Origin: Paenibacillus agilis
Lineage (GTDB): Bacteria; Bacillota; Bacilli; Paenibacillales; Paenibacillaceae
Length of the DNA stretch: 64,000 nucleotides
Direction of reading: 5' to 3'
Assembly (NCBI RefSeq): GCF_007786455.1
Contig: NZ_VNJK01000001.1
Location: 3,372,673 to 3,436,672, forward strand
Position numbers and translations under genes: made by a program. The notes under the pieces were generated by a model. The model saw nothing but the letters and a program-made list of their open reading frames with translations, was not told the DNA's origin and searched no databases. Numbering within the stretch: the stretch's first letter is position 1; each line of letters begins with the position of its first letter. Positions 1-9,675 of the stretch are shown one piece after another.

Positions 1-673
1 TTGCATCACGCATAACCTCATACTCTACTTCTTTCATACCCGCGATGCTTTTCTCAACCAAACACTGTCCAATTGGGCTGTAGCGAATACCAGAAGCTAC
101 GATGTCACGAAGCTGCTCTTCGTTGTCGCAAATTCCGCCGCCTGTTCCCCCGAGTGTATATGCAGGACGGACGATAATTGGGTAGCCAATTGTATTTGCG
201 AAGTCTACTGCACCTTCAACCGTTGTTATAATTTCACTTTCAGGTACTGGCTGCTCTAGTTCACGCATGAGTTCGCGGAACAAGTCGCGGTCTTCTGCAC
301 GCTCGATTGCATCAAGCTGCGTACCTAGCAAGCGAACATTTTCTTGCTCTAGAACACCAGCGCGAGCTAGTTCTACAGCCATATTCAATCCCGTTTGACC
401 GCCCAATGTTGGAAGCAAACCATCTGGACGCTCTTGGCGGATAATTTGTCTAACAAATTCCAGCGTAATTGGCTCGATGTATACTTTATCTGCCATATTT
501 GTATCTGTCATAATCGTAGCTGGGTTACTGTTGATGAGAACGACTTCCAAGCCCTCTTCTTTCAATGCTTGGCAAGCTTGTGTTCCAGCATAGTCGAACT
601 CGGCTGCTTGACCGATGACGATTGGGCCGGAGCCGATGACGAGTATTTTCTTAAGTTCTTGATTCTTCGGCAT
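1..673 (-). CDS. carB: Carbamoyl-phosphate synthase large subunit (N-terminal part, cut by window edge)
   Basis: The first 224 codons of the large subunit, which uses glutamine-derived ammonia, bicarbonate and two ATP to make carbamoyl phosphate for pyrimidines and arginine. The product begins [16 protein letters not shown] and continues with the [14 protein letters not shown] and [10 protein letters not shown] segments of the pre-ATP-grasp domain, then the glycine-rich YTLGGTGGG stretch of the first ATP-grasp domain. ATG at 673 lies two bases after the carA stop, with a GGAGA ribosome site inside the carA end, so the two subunits are translationally linked. It is the last visible gene of the pyrR-pyrB-pyrC-carA-carB operon. 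The stop codon lies outside the window. Confidence 0.97.
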   Translation of the reverse strand, partial: MPKNQELKKILVIGSGPIVIGQAAEFDYAGTQACQALKEEGLEVVLINSNPATIMTDTNMADKVYIEPITLEFVRQIIRQERPDGLLPTLGGQTGLNMAVELARAGVLEQENVRLLGTQLDAIERAEDRDLFRELMRELEQPVPESEIITTVEGAVDFANTIGYPIIVRPAYTLGGTGGGICDNEEQLRDIVASGIRYSPIGQCLVEKSIAGMKEVEYEVMRDA

Positions 674-675
674 AA

Positions 676-1806
676 TTATAGTTCTCCTTTCAACTGAGCC
701 ACGAGCTCCGCTTGGCGCGGTACAGCTGGCAAATTGCGTTTATGTTCACGAACCATCTCCAGGAATTCATCGAACAAGTAGCTGCTATCATGCGGTCCTG
801 GTGCTGCTTCTGGATGGTATTGTACAGAAAATGCTGGGAAGCGTTTATGCTTCAAGCCTTCGATCGTCTTGTCGTTATTGTTGATATGAGTAACTTCAAG
901 CTCCGTGTTAGCAATCGTTTCATCTACTACGGTGTAGCCATGGTTCTGAGAAGTGATGAAGCAGCGATTCGTTGCAAGCTCTTTAACCGGATGATTTCCT
1001 CCGCGATGTCCGAATTTCAATCTGCCCGTATCTGCTCCACCAGCCAAGGCTAGCAGCTGATGTCCAAGGCAAATGCCGAAGATTGGGATTTCACCGAGCA
1101 AGTCTTGAATCATTTTCACGGCATGCGGCACATCTTTCGGGTCCCCTGGCCCATTTGATAGTTGAATCCCATCTGGACGCAGACGGCGAATTTCATCAGC
1201 AGTTGTATCATGAGGTACGACGATAACATCGCATCCACGCTGTGTTAGTTCACGCAAAATCCCGCTCTTCGCACCAAAGTCGACCAACACGATACGCTCC
1301 CCTAGTCCTGGGCTTGTAAATTGATTCTTTGTTGAAGTACGTGCCACTTGGTTGCGCAGCAATGGTGTTACGCCAAGCATTTCTTGCAATTCTTCCACAG
1401 ACTTGCTGCCTGTTGCTAGAATACCCTTCATCGTTCCATAGTGACGCAGCTTGCGCGTAAGCATGCGCGTATCCACTCCACTAATACCAACGATACCGTA
1501 TTCTTTCAACAAGCGGTCTACCGTATATTCAGCTCTCCAGTTACTAGGGATGGATTCATGACGACGAACAACAAATCCGTGCACATAAGGGCGAATCGAT
1601 TCGAAGTCATCTCTTGTAATCCCATAGTTACCGATGAGCGGGTAAGTCATCGTTACGATTTGACCGCAGTAAGACGGGTCAGACAACAGCTCCTGATATC
1701 CTGTCATTCCTGTATTAAATACAACCTCACCAACGGACTCACCTTCTGCTCCGAACGCCGGACCCGTAAATAGAGTACCATCTTCCAATAATAGTTTTGC
1801 TTGCAT
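676..1806 (-). CDS. carA: Carbamoyl-phosphate synthase small subunit (glutaminase)
   Basis: Glutamine amidotransferase subunit (376 aa) that feeds ammonia to CarB. The N-terminal CarA domain ([19 protein letters not shown]) is followed by a class I GATase domain with the nucleophile elbow [13 protein letters not shown] (catalytic Cys near residue 245) and the His-Glu pair in [16 protein letters not shown] nine bases further upstream is in frame, but the AGGAG at eight bases before the ATG at 1806 favours the ATG. Given its place in the pyrimidine operon, it is probably the pyrimidine-regulated copy; an arginine-linked second set could exist elsewhere. Confidence 0.97.
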   Translation of the reverse strand: MQAKLLLEDGTLFTGPAFGAEGESVGEVVFNTGMTGYQELLSDPSYCGQIVTMTYPLIGNYGITRDDFESIRPYVHGFVVRRHESIPSNWRAEYTVDRLLKEYGIVGISGVDTRMLTRKLRHYGTMKGILATGSKSVEELQEMLGVTPLLRNQVARTSTKNQFTSPGLGERIVLVDFGAKSGILRELTQRGCDVIVVPHDTTADEIRRLRPDGIQLSNGPGDPKDVPHAVKMIQDLLGEIPIFGICLGHQLLALAGGADTGRLKFGHRGGNHPVKELATNRCFITSQNHGYTVVDETIANTELEVTHINNNDKTIEGLKHKRFPAFSVQYHPEAAPGPHDSSYLFDEFLEMVREHKRNLPAVPRQAELVAQLKGEL

Positions 1807-1896
1807 GCTCGTCACTCCTCGCTCTCCACTCTTATCGAATCAACCGCATCGATCGGCTTTTCTTCTCTCACTGCCAAGCTATTTCCAAACTACGTT

Positions 1897-3177
1897 CTAA
1901 ACCTGTTCACTCCATACGATACGACCATCTACAATCGTCATTACTGGCCAGCCCTTCAGCTTCCAATCTGTGAATGGTGTGTTTCTTCCTTTAGAAGCAA
2001 ACGTTTCTGGATTCACTTCGCGTTCTGTCTCCAAGTCAATCACTGCGATATCTGCAGGCGCCCCTTCTTCCAAGCGCCCTGTGTTTAAGCGGAATACTCG
2101 TGCCGGGTCAGCTGTCATGCGCTTCACTAGCAATTCCAGCGACCATTTCCCTGTAGAGACAAATTTCGTGTACATAAGCGGGAAGGCTGTTTCCAAGCCT
2201 ACGATACCGAATGGCGCCAGCTCCATGCCACGAGCTTTCTCTTCCGCACTATGAGGAGCGTGGTCCGTTACCAAAATATCAATCGTGCCATCTTCTATCG
2301 CTTCAATGCACGCTTCAACATCACGAGGAGAGCGAAGCGGCGGATTCATCTTCCAATTTGCATCAAGCCCTGGAATATCCTCATCGGATAAGATGAGATG
2401 ATGCGGGCATACTTCTGCAGTTACACGAATACCTATTTGCTTCGCTTGACGGATGAGGCGAATGGACTGTTCTGTACTCACGTGACACACATGGTAGTGA
2501 ACGCCAGTCGCTTCCGATAGCAAGATGTCTCGGCCTACATGAATCGCTTCCGACTCATTTGGAATGCCTTTCAATCCATACTTGCGAGCGAATGCTCCAT
2601 CTGTTACTGCGGCTCCCTTTACTAGGGTGTCATCCTCGCAGTGTGCAATTACCGGCATATCGAGTGCATGAGCGCGAGCCATTGCATCTTTCATCATTTG
2701 TGCTGACTGCACACCCACTCCATCATCTGTGAAGCCGATGACTCCAGCCTCTTTCAAGCCTTCAAAATCTGTTAATTCACGTCCGAGCTCATTTTTCGTA
2801 ATCGCCCCATAAGGCAGAACTTTAACGATACCTTCCGACTTCGTCTTGTCGTGGATAAACTGAACCGTTTCCGGTGTGTCAATAACAGGCTTCGTATTCG
2901 GCATACACGCTATCGTCGTGAAGCCTCCTTTAGCTGCGGAACGAGTACCTGTAGCAATTGTTTCTTTATGCTCAAATCCCGGTTCGCGCAAATGGACATG
3001 CATATCGATAAATCCTGGGGATACGAACTTACCTGCTGCATCCACGATTTCCACCTGTTCTGGCAGTTCCACTTCTACGTCTGTAATGCGCGAGATAATG
3101 CCATCTTCGATCCAAATGTGCCGGTTTACCAGCTCACCTTGATTATTGAACATCTGTGCATTTGCTAAAATATACAT
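1897..3177 (-). CDS. pyrC: Dihydroorotase
   Basis: Zinc amidohydrolase (426 aa) closing carbamoyl-aspartate to dihydroorotate, the third step of pyrimidine synthesis. Visible family marks are the metal-binding FIDMHVHLREPG near residue 55, the IAHCEDD and HVCHVS histidines in the middle, and the catalytic VTDHAPHS near residue 305. This is the class I (Bacillus-type) length. It sits between pyrB (135 bases upstream) and carA (90 bases downstream). The 135-base pyrB-pyrC gap holds a small inverted repeat (AGAGCTTAAATGCTCT, about 3265-3281 on the plus strand) without a T-run, so I do not call a terminator there. Confidence 0.97.
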   Translation of the reverse strand: MYILANAQMFNNQGELVNRHIWIEDGIISRITDVEVELPEQVEIVDAAGKFVSPGFIDMHVHLREPGFEHKETIATGTRSAAKGGFTTIACMPNTKPVIDTPETVQFIHDKTKSEGIVKVLPYGAITKNELGRELTDFEGLKEAGVIGFTDDGVGVQSAQMMKDAMARAHALDMPVIAHCEDDTLVKGAAVTDGAFARKYGLKGIPNESEAIHVGRDILLSEATGVHYHVCHVSTEQSIRLIRQAKQIGIRVTAEVCPHHLILSDEDIPGLDANWKMNPPLRSPRDVEACIEAIEDGTIDILVTDHAPHSAEEKARGMELAPFGIVGLETAFPLMYTKFVSTGKWSLELLVKRMTADPARVFRLNTGRLEEGAPADIAVIDLETEREVNPETFASKGRNTPFTDWKLKGWPVMTIVDGRIVWSEQV

Positions 3178-3312
3178 TGTGTTATCCCCTCTCCCGCATC
3201 TTGTATCGTTTTTCGTTCTGTAACCTATACTAGCGATCCGTTCTTACTTGCATATATTAAGAGCATTTAAGCTCTGAATACTTAATACTTTCTGGTATCA
3301 TGCCTGTTGCGT

Positions 3313-4224
3313 TTATCGCAATGCCCGCTCCATAACTGCCATTCGAATCGGGACTCCGTTCGACATTTGGTCAAAAATTCTTGCCTGTGGACATTCAACC
3401 ACATCGTCATCAATTTCAACGTTGCGATTTACTGGCGCAGGGTGCATTACAATCGCGTGCGGCTGCAGCTTGCTAACTCGCTCAGCTGTCATTCCATAAG
3501 CATCTCGATACTGTGCTGCTGTAGAAAATACATTTGATTCATGTCGCTCGAACTGCACGCGCAGCATCATGACAACATCCGATTGAAGAGCTTCTTCTAT
3601 TGTAATGTAAGGCGCATCCATATCCGTTGCCTTCATACTTTCTGGCGCACAGAATCGTACATTTGCACCAAACTTGCGAAGCGCCCAGTAATTGGAGCGA
3701 GCTACACGACTATGCTCAATATCTCCGACTATCGTTACATTCAATCCAGACAAGTCACCGAAATGCTTGCGCATCGTGTACATGTCCAGCAAAGCTTGCG
3801 TCGGATGCTCGTTGTTGCCATCTCCCGCATTGATAAGAGGCATCTTGACCCGCTCAGCCAACTCAGCCAGCATGCCGACCGGCTTCAGTCGAATAACTCC
3901 TGCATCAAGTCCCATTGACTCCAAGGTACGAACCGTATCATAAATCGATTCGCCCTTTTCAACACTTGAAGCTGATGCACTGAAGTTAATGACTTCAGCA
4001 CCTAGACGACGCTGAGCAACTTCAAAGGAGCAGCGCGTGCGAGTACTGCTTTCGAAGAACATATTCGTCACAATTTTGTGAGCGAATGTTTGGTTCACCT
4101 TCAGCACATGATTTTCCCAGTACAACGCGCGGTCCAGAATCGATTGAATCTCTTCGCGACTCAGGTCTTTCAACCCAAGTAGACTTCGTTCCTTCGTTCT
4201 GCTCTCCATTTGAGCGGTAGTCAT
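3313..4224 (-). CDS. pyrB: Aspartate carbamoyltransferase catalytic subunit
   Basis: Condenses carbamoyl phosphate with aspartate (303 aa). The carbamoyl-phosphate site FESSTRTRCSFE near residue 57, the NAGDGNNEHPTQALLDMYT motif, the HSRVARSN segment and HPAPVNRNVE near the C-terminus identify the family. No regulatory pyrI subunit gene is adjacent, as is usual in Bacillales. It starts only three bases after the pyrR stop. In Bacillus a uracil permease gene and two further attenuators lie between these two genes; both are absent here. Confidence 0.97.
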   Translation of the reverse strand: MTTAQMESRTKERSLLGLKDLSREEIQSILDRALYWENHVLKVNQTFAHKIVTNMFFESSTRTRCSFEVAQRRLGAEVINFSASASSVEKGESIYDTVRTLESMGLDAGVIRLKPVGMLAELAERVKMPLINAGDGNNEHPTQALLDMYTMRKHFGDLSGLNVTIVGDIEHSRVARSNYWALRKFGANVRFCAPESMKATDMDAPYITIEEALQSDVVMMLRVQFERHESNVFSTAAQYRDAYGMTAERVSKLQPHAIVMHPAPVNRNVEIDDDVVECPQARIFDQMSNGVPIRMAVMERALR

Positions 4225-4227
4225 TTG

Positions 4228-4866
<639 letters not shown>

Positions 4867-4890
4867 TTATTAGGTCTGTGAAGAAGGTAC

Positions 4891-4921
4891 AAAAAAACTC
4901 CTTGCCCACAGGCAAGGAGTT
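4891..4921 (-). terminator. Attenuator terminator of the pyr operon leader
   Basis: On the minus strand an 11-bp stem (AACTCCTTGCC / GGCAAGGAGTT) with a 4-base loop is followed by a T-run. It lies upstream of pyrR, not after a gene, as expected for an attenuator. The CCTTGCC of its left arm is complementary to the GGCAAGG at the 3' end of the PyrR-binding hairpin (plus strand 5174-5180), which would give a 7-bp antiterminator. Confidence 0.85.
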
Positions 4922-5113
4922 CGTATCAACCATAGTGTTAGAATGATAGCGCTGGAAAAAGACTGCACATCTAAATACAGTGCTAGTCATCGATGAGTGG
5001 TGCATCACACCAATCACTCGACTATCCAAAACGCTGAAGAAGTTGTGCGCGACATACTACAGTGTGTATGCTTCGTTCGGTGCGCGGCTTCTAGCTGTTG
5101 CAATGATGGGACC

Positions 5114-5129
5114 GTGTCTCTCTGGACAC
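5114..5129 (-). promoter_or_regulatory. Second hairpin with a PyrR-type CAGAGAG loop in the pyr leader
   Basis: On the minus strand GTGTC and GACAC enclose a loop that reads CAGAGAG when the closing base is included, the loop typical of Bacillus PyrR sites (CNGNGAG). It lacks the flanking AACCTTTAA. It could be a second PyrR contact, a relic of a duplicated attenuator, or chance. The leader between it and the terminator also holds a long imperfect hairpin at about 4984-5025. Confidence 0.35.
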
Positions 5130-5172
5130 CTACGCCTTCATCTTACATCAGCTCATTCTCGTTACGAGCGTG

Positions 5173-5206
5173 ACCTTGCCAGTCTCACGGGACTGAATTA
5201 AAGGTT
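5173..5206 (-). promoter_or_regulatory. PyrR-binding anti-antiterminator element
   Basis: The minus strand reads AACCTTTAATTCAGTC, then CCGTGAGACTGGCAAGGT. This contains the conserved AACCTTTAA, the CAGTC/GACTG stem and a CNGNGAG loop (CCGTGAG) known from PyrR sites. It begins roughly 15-20 bases after the predicted transcription start, and its 3' GGCAAGG can pair with the attenuator left arm. Confidence 0.85.
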
Positions 5207-5224
5207 CAATATGCGATTACTAGG

Positions 5225-5253
5225 ATTATGCCATCCTATTTCGCAATTGTCAA
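5225..5253 (-). promoter_or_regulatory. Sigma-A promoter of the pyr operon
   Basis: On the minus strand TTGACA (5248-5253) and CATAAT (5225-5230) are separated by 17 bases, a near-consensus housekeeping promoter. It faces pyrR and precedes the PyrR-binding element, giving a leader of about 440 nt. Confidence 0.85.
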
Positions 5254-5270
5254 GGTCACATTTACTTCCA

Positions 5271-6524
5271 TTAAAATACAAACTCTACATCAGTTAAGCG
5301 GCGCTTCAATTCAGAAATAACGCGTTTTTCCTCTTCCTCACCGTTAGCTTGGAACGTAACAGAGAAGCGAATAAAGCGACCAGCATCATCCCATGGTACT
5401 GTGGAAATAAGCTTTTCACGAATCAAATATTGAGAGAAATCTTCACCCGTTGCAAATGTCAGACCGTCCTTAACACCTTTAGGCGCTTCAACATACAAGA
5501 AGAAAGAACCTTTTGGCTTTTCAGCATAGAAGCCGATCTCATTCAAAGCAGCAACGAGCAAGTTGTGACGACGAGAATATTTCTCGGAAATTGCCTCTGT
5601 AATCTCTGGATGTGCAAGACCGTATGCAGCTGCTTTTTGGATCGCAATAAATTGACCAGAATCGTTGTTGTCCTTCACATCAGAGAAAGCTTTAACGATA
5701 AGCGGGTTACCTGCGACAAAGCCAATACGCCATCCTGTCATGTTGTAGGACTTGGACAAGGAATGTAGTTCTACACCAACATCCTTCGCGCCAGGAACAC
5801 TCAAGAAGCTGAGCGGCTTCACGCCATCATAAGTCAATGCAGAGTACGGAGCATCGTGAACAACGATGACTTCATGCTGCTTCGCCCATGCAACAACTTT
5901 TTCGAAGAATTCAACCGTTGCTGCTGCGCCAGTTGGATTGTTCGGGTAGTTCAAATACAACAACTTCGCACGCTTGCAAATATCAGCAGGAATAGCATCC
6001 AAGTTAGGAAGGAAGTTATTTTCCTTCGTTAACTGTACATTGAATACTTCTCCGCCCAAATATTTTGTATGCGTACCAAGAACAGGGTAGCCCGGCACAG
6101 TCATAATCGTGACATCACCAGGGTTGATGAAGCAAGTAGGAAGCATAGCAAGTGCGGGCTTCGTACCGATAGAGTGTACAACCTCTGTTTCAGGGTCAAT
6201 GCCATCAACTTGGAATACCTCTTTGAGATATTTTGCTGCTGCTGCTTTGAATTCTACGATACCGTTGTCCGCATAACCACGGTTCTCAGGCTTCGCAGCT
6301 TCTTCAGCAAGCTTTGCTACGATGCCTGCATCAGCCATCTCATCCGGCTCACCTACACCCATATCGATAAGTTCAACATCAGGATGAACTTTCTTTGCTG
6401 CTATTTTAGCACGTTTGATTTTTTCAAACTTATAAATGTTTGTATCTTTTCCATAATTCTCGCCACCAATACGATTGGCAAATTGGCCCTGAATATAGGT
6501 TTCTTGATAGTGTTGAATAGACAT
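5271..6524 (-). CDS. dapL: LL-diaminopimelate aminotransferase
   Basis: PLP aminotransferase of fold type I (417 aa), assigned to the family that converts tetrahydrodipicolinate directly to LL-diaminopimelate with glutamate as amino donor. Family marks are MGVGEPDEMAD near residue 55, the YLNYPNNPTGA motif, VVHDAPYSALTYDG, and the PLP lysine in SLSKSYNMTGWRIGF near residue 240. The ATG at 6524 has AAGGAG nine bases upstream; the longer frame start at 6545 has no such site. If the assignment holds, the organism does not need the acetyl-DAP route for this step. Other class I aminotransferases are similar, so substrate is inferred. Confidence 0.82.
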   Translation of the reverse strand: MSIQHYQETYIQGQFANRIGGENYGKDTNIYKFEKIKRAKIAAKKVHPDVELIDMGVGEPDEMADAGIVAKLAEEAAKPENRGYADNGIVEFKAAAAKYLKEVFQVDGIDPETEVVHSIGTKPALAMLPTCFINPGDVTIMTVPGYPVLGTHTKYLGGEVFNVQLTKENNFLPNLDAIPADICKRAKLLYLNYPNNPTGAAATVEFFEKVVAWAKQHEVIVVHDAPYSALTYDGVKPLSFLSVPGAKDVGVELHSLSKSYNMTGWRIGFVAGNPLIVKAFSDVKDNNDSGQFIAIQKAAAYGLAHPEITEAISEKYSRRHNLLVAALNEIGFYAEKPKGSFFLYVEAPKGVKDGLTFATGEDFSQYLIREKLISTVPWDDAGRFIRFSVTFQANGEEEEKRVISELKRRLTDVEFVF

Positions 6525-6675
6525 AACTGATCTCTCCTTTACCATAAAACTCGCCTGTTAAAGCACGAATGTATTGCATCCTTACTATGAAGGAAGCATG
6601 CCTGAAACACCATGGATGATTCACGCAAACATTTGTACTTCTTGTACAGAGAAATCATTGGCAGTGTTACAGTTC

Positions 6676-7680
6676 TTACCTATTCCGAATCGATTTCAAA
6701 AGTTCTTCCATATCATTTGGTAAAGGTGCCTGGAATTGCAAAGTTTCACCCGATGTCGGATGGACAAATCCTAGTGTCTGTGCGTGAAGTGCTTGTCCAT
6801 TCATTTTAAGCCCACGAGTACCGCGACTGTACATTGGATCACCTACTAATGGATGACCGATATATTTCATATGAACCCGGATCTGGTGCGTACGCCCTGT
6901 CTCAAGCTGCAGCTCCACCAATGTTGCATCGCCGAATCGCTCCAACACTTTGAAATGAGTGACCGCATGCTTACTGTTACGTTCAGTGACCGTATACATT
7001 TTGCGATCTTGCTCGTCACGACCGATAGGCGCTTCAATCGTTCCTTGATCATGAGGAATGTTTCCATGTACAAGCGCTATATATTTACGCAGCACCGTAT
7101 GGGCTTTTAATTGCTCTGCAAGTGACACATGCGCTTTATCATTTTTAGCTGCCATCAACAACCCTGAAGTATCCTTATCAATACGATGAACGATACCAGG
7201 ACGCAGCTCGCCGTTAATACCGGACAAATCTTTACAATGATACATTAATGCATTTACAACAGTTCCAGATGTATGACCTGGCGCCGGGTGCACAACTAAA
7301 CCGCGAGGTTTGTTAATAACAATAACATCGCTATCTTCGTAATAAACATCAAGTGGGATATTCTCAGCTACAATATCAACAGACTCAGGCTCTGGCATAG
7401 TAAGCTCTACAATATCGCCTGCTGCACATTTATAATTCGACTTTACTGCAGCTCCATTTACAAGCACATGCCCATCTTTAATCCACATTTGAATTTGAGT
7501 GCGTGAAATATCCATACTCAGCGATTCATGCACTCGCTTATCAAGTCGTTCCTTAGCTTGCTCTGGTGTTATCGTCCATGTATACGAATGAAACTCCTCG
7601 CCCTTGCCTTCTACTGGCGAGTTCGAGGAGTGATTGGACGAAGCTATCGTAGTATCATCTAGTTCATAGTGTTCATTCAT
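6676..7680 (-). CDS. RluA/RluD-family 23S rRNA pseudouridine synthase with S4 domain
   Basis: 334 aa. A variable acidic N-terminus is followed by an S4-type RNA-binding segment (RLDKRVHESLSMDISRTQIQMW near residues 40-65), then the RluA catalytic domain with GIVHRIDKDTSGLLM (catalytic Asp near residue 165) and the QLETGRTHQIRVHM motif. By family and by its position after lspA, as for ylyB in Bacillus, it probably modifies helix 69 or another large-subunit rRNA site. The start lies a few bases after the lspA stop, so the pair forms an operon. Confidence 0.93.
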   Translation of the reverse strand: MNEHYELDDTTIASSNHSSNSPVEGKGEEFHSYTWTITPEQAKERLDKRVHESLSMDISRTQIQMWIKDGHVLVNGAAVKSNYKCAAGDIVELTMPEPESVDIVAENIPLDVYYEDSDVIVINKPRGLVVHPAPGHTSGTVVNALMYHCKDLSGINGELRPGIVHRIDKDTSGLLMAAKNDKAHVSLAEQLKAHTVLRKYIALVHGNIPHDQGTIEAPIGRDEQDRKMYTVTERNSKHAVTHFKVLERFGDATLVELQLETGRTHQIRVHMKYIGHPLVGDPMYSRGTRGLKMNGQALHAQTLGFVHPTSGETLQFQAPLPNDMEELLKSIRNR

Positions 7681-7687
7681 TTAGATA

Positions 7688-8194
7688 TTACCCTTTCTCA
7701 ACTGATCCTTCAGATCCTTCTTGTTGTTCCAGCAACTTCTTCTCATGTTTTACGGACAAGAATGCGTCCAGCATGACAAAGCCAACACCTACGCATATAC
7801 CAATATCTGCAATGTTAAAGATCGGGAATGTATAGGAACCAAAATCGAACTTAAAGAAGTCCACAACTTCACCCGATATAACCCGATCAATAAAGTTTCC
7901 AACTGCTCCACCTAATATAAGTCCTAAGCCAAGCTGTAAAATCGAACTATGCTCATGCTTCAATTTCTCCAAATACCAGATGATCCCGATCAATACAACA
8001 ATCGTCACAGTGATAAGGAACCAACGCTGGTCTTCCAAAATACTAAAGGCCGCTCCGCGATTACGATGCGACAGCAATGAAAAGAATCCATCAATAATTG
8101 GGATCTCTTCATAAAGCTCCATTCGCGTAGCAACGAGCCACTTTGTTCCTTGGTCAAGAGCTAGAACGATAATTGCCAGTATATAATACCACAC
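7688..8194 (-). CDS. lspA: Lipoprotein signal peptidase (signal peptidase II)
   Basis: Membrane aspartyl protease (168 aa) that cleaves prolipoprotein signal peptides after lipidation. Four transmembrane segments are visible, with the family motifs SHRNRGAAFSI near residue 43, GGAVGNFIDRV near residue 95 (first catalytic Asp) and FNIADIGI near residue 125 (second Asp). The start is a GTG at 8194 preceded by GAGGTGA. The C-terminal tail is short, charged and glutamate-rich. Lipoprotein substrates are encoded in this window (DUF4349 and YhcN proteins). Confidence 0.96.
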   Translation of the reverse strand: MWYYILAIIVLALDQGTKWLVATRMELYEEIPIIDGFFSLLSHRNRGAAFSILEDQRWFLITVTIVVLIGIIWYLEKLKHEHSSILQLGLGLILGGAVGNFIDRVISGEVVDFFKFDFGSYTFPIFNIADIGICVGVGFVMLDAFLSVKHEKKLLEQQEGSEGSVEKG

Positions 8195-8372
8195 TGAAAC
8201 CCGTCACCTCGATTAGCATAATCAATGTTGAAAACTGTTTGACTCGTTCATTTTAACATACCGCCCATAGACCGTCCAATACGAACCAGTCAGTGATTCA
8301 TTTTCCATGGGGCAACTCACGGCATTCCGTGCATTCTATAAGTAGGATGTCCAGACAGGAAGGAGAATGCTC

Positions 8373-9101
8373 GTGTCACATCTAACGTCAGAACAATTAC
8401 AGCACCTGAAACGTGAACTTACGTCAGAACAAGCTGATCTGGAACGAAGACTGCATCAAAATGATCAATATAATTTGGCAGATTCTCTTAAGGAAACAAC
8501 AGGTGAACTTTCTACGATCGATAATCACCCAGCCGATGTTGCATCCGAAATTTATGAACGTGAGAAAGATATCTCTTTATTAGAGCATCATGAAATTCAG
8601 CTAGAACGTATTGAAACGGCATTGAAACTAATGGAAAAAGGCACATACGGTACCTGTGTTGTATGCGGTCAACCTATACCTTACGAGCGATTAGAAGCCA
8701 TACCTTCAACGATGTACTGTGTCAAAGACTGCCCTGAGCAAGTCATTTCCCAAAATCGTCCCGTAGAAGAGGAATTTCTCACTCCTCCATTTGGTCGCAC
8801 AAGCTTAGACGAGCGCGAGGAACAGAATGGATTCGACGGTGAAGATGCTTGGCAAATCGTAGAAGCATGGGGCACTTCCGACAGCCCAGCCATGCATGAA
8901 GAAACTGATCTGGACAGTTATGACCGTATCATGATTGAAGCATCCGAAGAAATTGATGGCTGTGTCGAATCTTTTGAAAGCTTTGTCGCAACCGATATAA
9001 CAGGTAAATTTGTTTCCGTTGTTCGCAACCGTCAATACGCTCGCTATATGGATACAGGCGAAGGCGAGCCACTTTTAGAGCCTGACCGTTACTATGATTA
9101 A
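8373..9101 (+). CDS. TraR/DksA-type zinc-finger protein, YteA-like
   Basis: 242 aa. An N-terminal helical part (LTSEQLQHLKRELTSEQADL) leads into a DksA-type C4 finger, CVVCGQPIPYERL then YCVKDC, near residues 95-120; a long acidic tail follows. The family includes Bacillus YteA, a sporulation-associated protein of unknown mechanism. An ATG at 8367 is only one base after AAGGAG, whereas the in-frame GTG at 8373 is seven bases away, so GTG is chosen. It is divergent from lspA and convergent with the DUF5665 gene. Role not known. Confidence 0.8.
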   Translation: MSHLTSEQLQHLKRELTSEQADLERRLHQNDQYNLADSLKETTGELSTIDNHPADVASEIYEREKDISLLEHHEIQLERIETALKLMEKGTYGTCVVCGQPIPYERLEAIPSTMYCVKDCPEQVISQNRPVEEEFLTPPFGRTSLDEREEQNGFDGEDAWQIVEAWGTSDSPAMHEETDLDSYDRIMIEASEEIDGCVESFESFVATDITGKFVSVVRNRQYARYMDTGEGEPLLEPDRYYD

Positions 9102-9123
9102 GATTAAACACCCCAATTTATAA

Positions 9124-9504
9124 TCAATACATTTTCGAATCCAGTTGGGATTGAACAATACGAACGATATCAGCAATAAAGTCCCCGATAAGAGGGAGAT
9201 TCAGTGCACCAAGCCATTGAAGAACATAAAGCAGCAATACCGTAACGAACGTGATTCCGATAACAACACCTACACCGCGTGCTACACCTGCAACAAAATT
9301 AACCCATAGCAAACGGGGCATACTCAACATTAACTCTGTATATTCAAGCATTCTAGAGCGCTCAAATTGTAAAGTTATTTTCTGCAGCAATGCATGCATA
9401 CCTTCAATAATTTCACGATCCGATTTATTTTTGTCGTCCAAGCATTCTTTCAATTGTTCCATATCAACTTCAACACGCTCAACTGTACGTTTTCTTTTCT
9501 TCAT
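9124..9504 (-). CDS. DUF5665-type small membrane protein
   Basis: 126 aa. A basic N-terminus (MKKRKRTVERVEVD) and a charged helical stretch precede a conserved-looking LMLSMPRLLWVNFVAGVARG segment and a hydrophobic helix (about residues 78-100), then a short amphipathic tail. The layout resembles DUF5665 proteins of spore formers, whose function is unknown. It starts with a strong AGGAGG site and sits downstream of ileS beyond a terminator, so it probably has its own promoter. Confidence 0.65.
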   Translation of the reverse strand: MKKRKRTVERVEVDMEQLKECLDDKNKSDREIIEGMHALLQKITLQFERSRMLEYTELMLSMPRLLWVNFVAGVARGVGVVIGITFVTVLLLYVLQWLGALNLPLIGDFIADIVRIVQSQLDSKMY

Positions 9505-9554
9505 GATGGATTAGGCCTCCTACTCAAACAGATACGTCAACAGGTCCCTTTTTC

Positions 9555-9603
9555 AAACAAAAGAGCGTCGACAATTGCGAGATTATTCGCACGGTCGACG
9601 CTC
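9555..9603 (-). terminator. Terminator downstream of ileS
   Basis: On the minus strand GAGCGTCGAC and GTCGACGCTC form a 10-bp stem (9563-9603) with an inner TGCGA/TCGCA extension, followed by TTTTG. Confidence 0.85.
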
Positions 9604-9675
9604 TCCTTTATCCGTAAAACGTAAGGCTTCCGCTCGCACCACTAGTGTTGCTCACTCGAACCTAACTTATGCCTA

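Noticed and set aside
3260-3290. Attenuator between pyrB and pyrC
   Set aside because: Only a short AGAGC/GCTCT repeat with no T-run and no PyrR loop.
4926-5170. A second T-box in the pyr leader, suggested by GTCCAGAGAG resembling stem I
   Set aside because: No GGGTGGNACCGCG core is present, and the downstream terminator pairs with the PyrR element.
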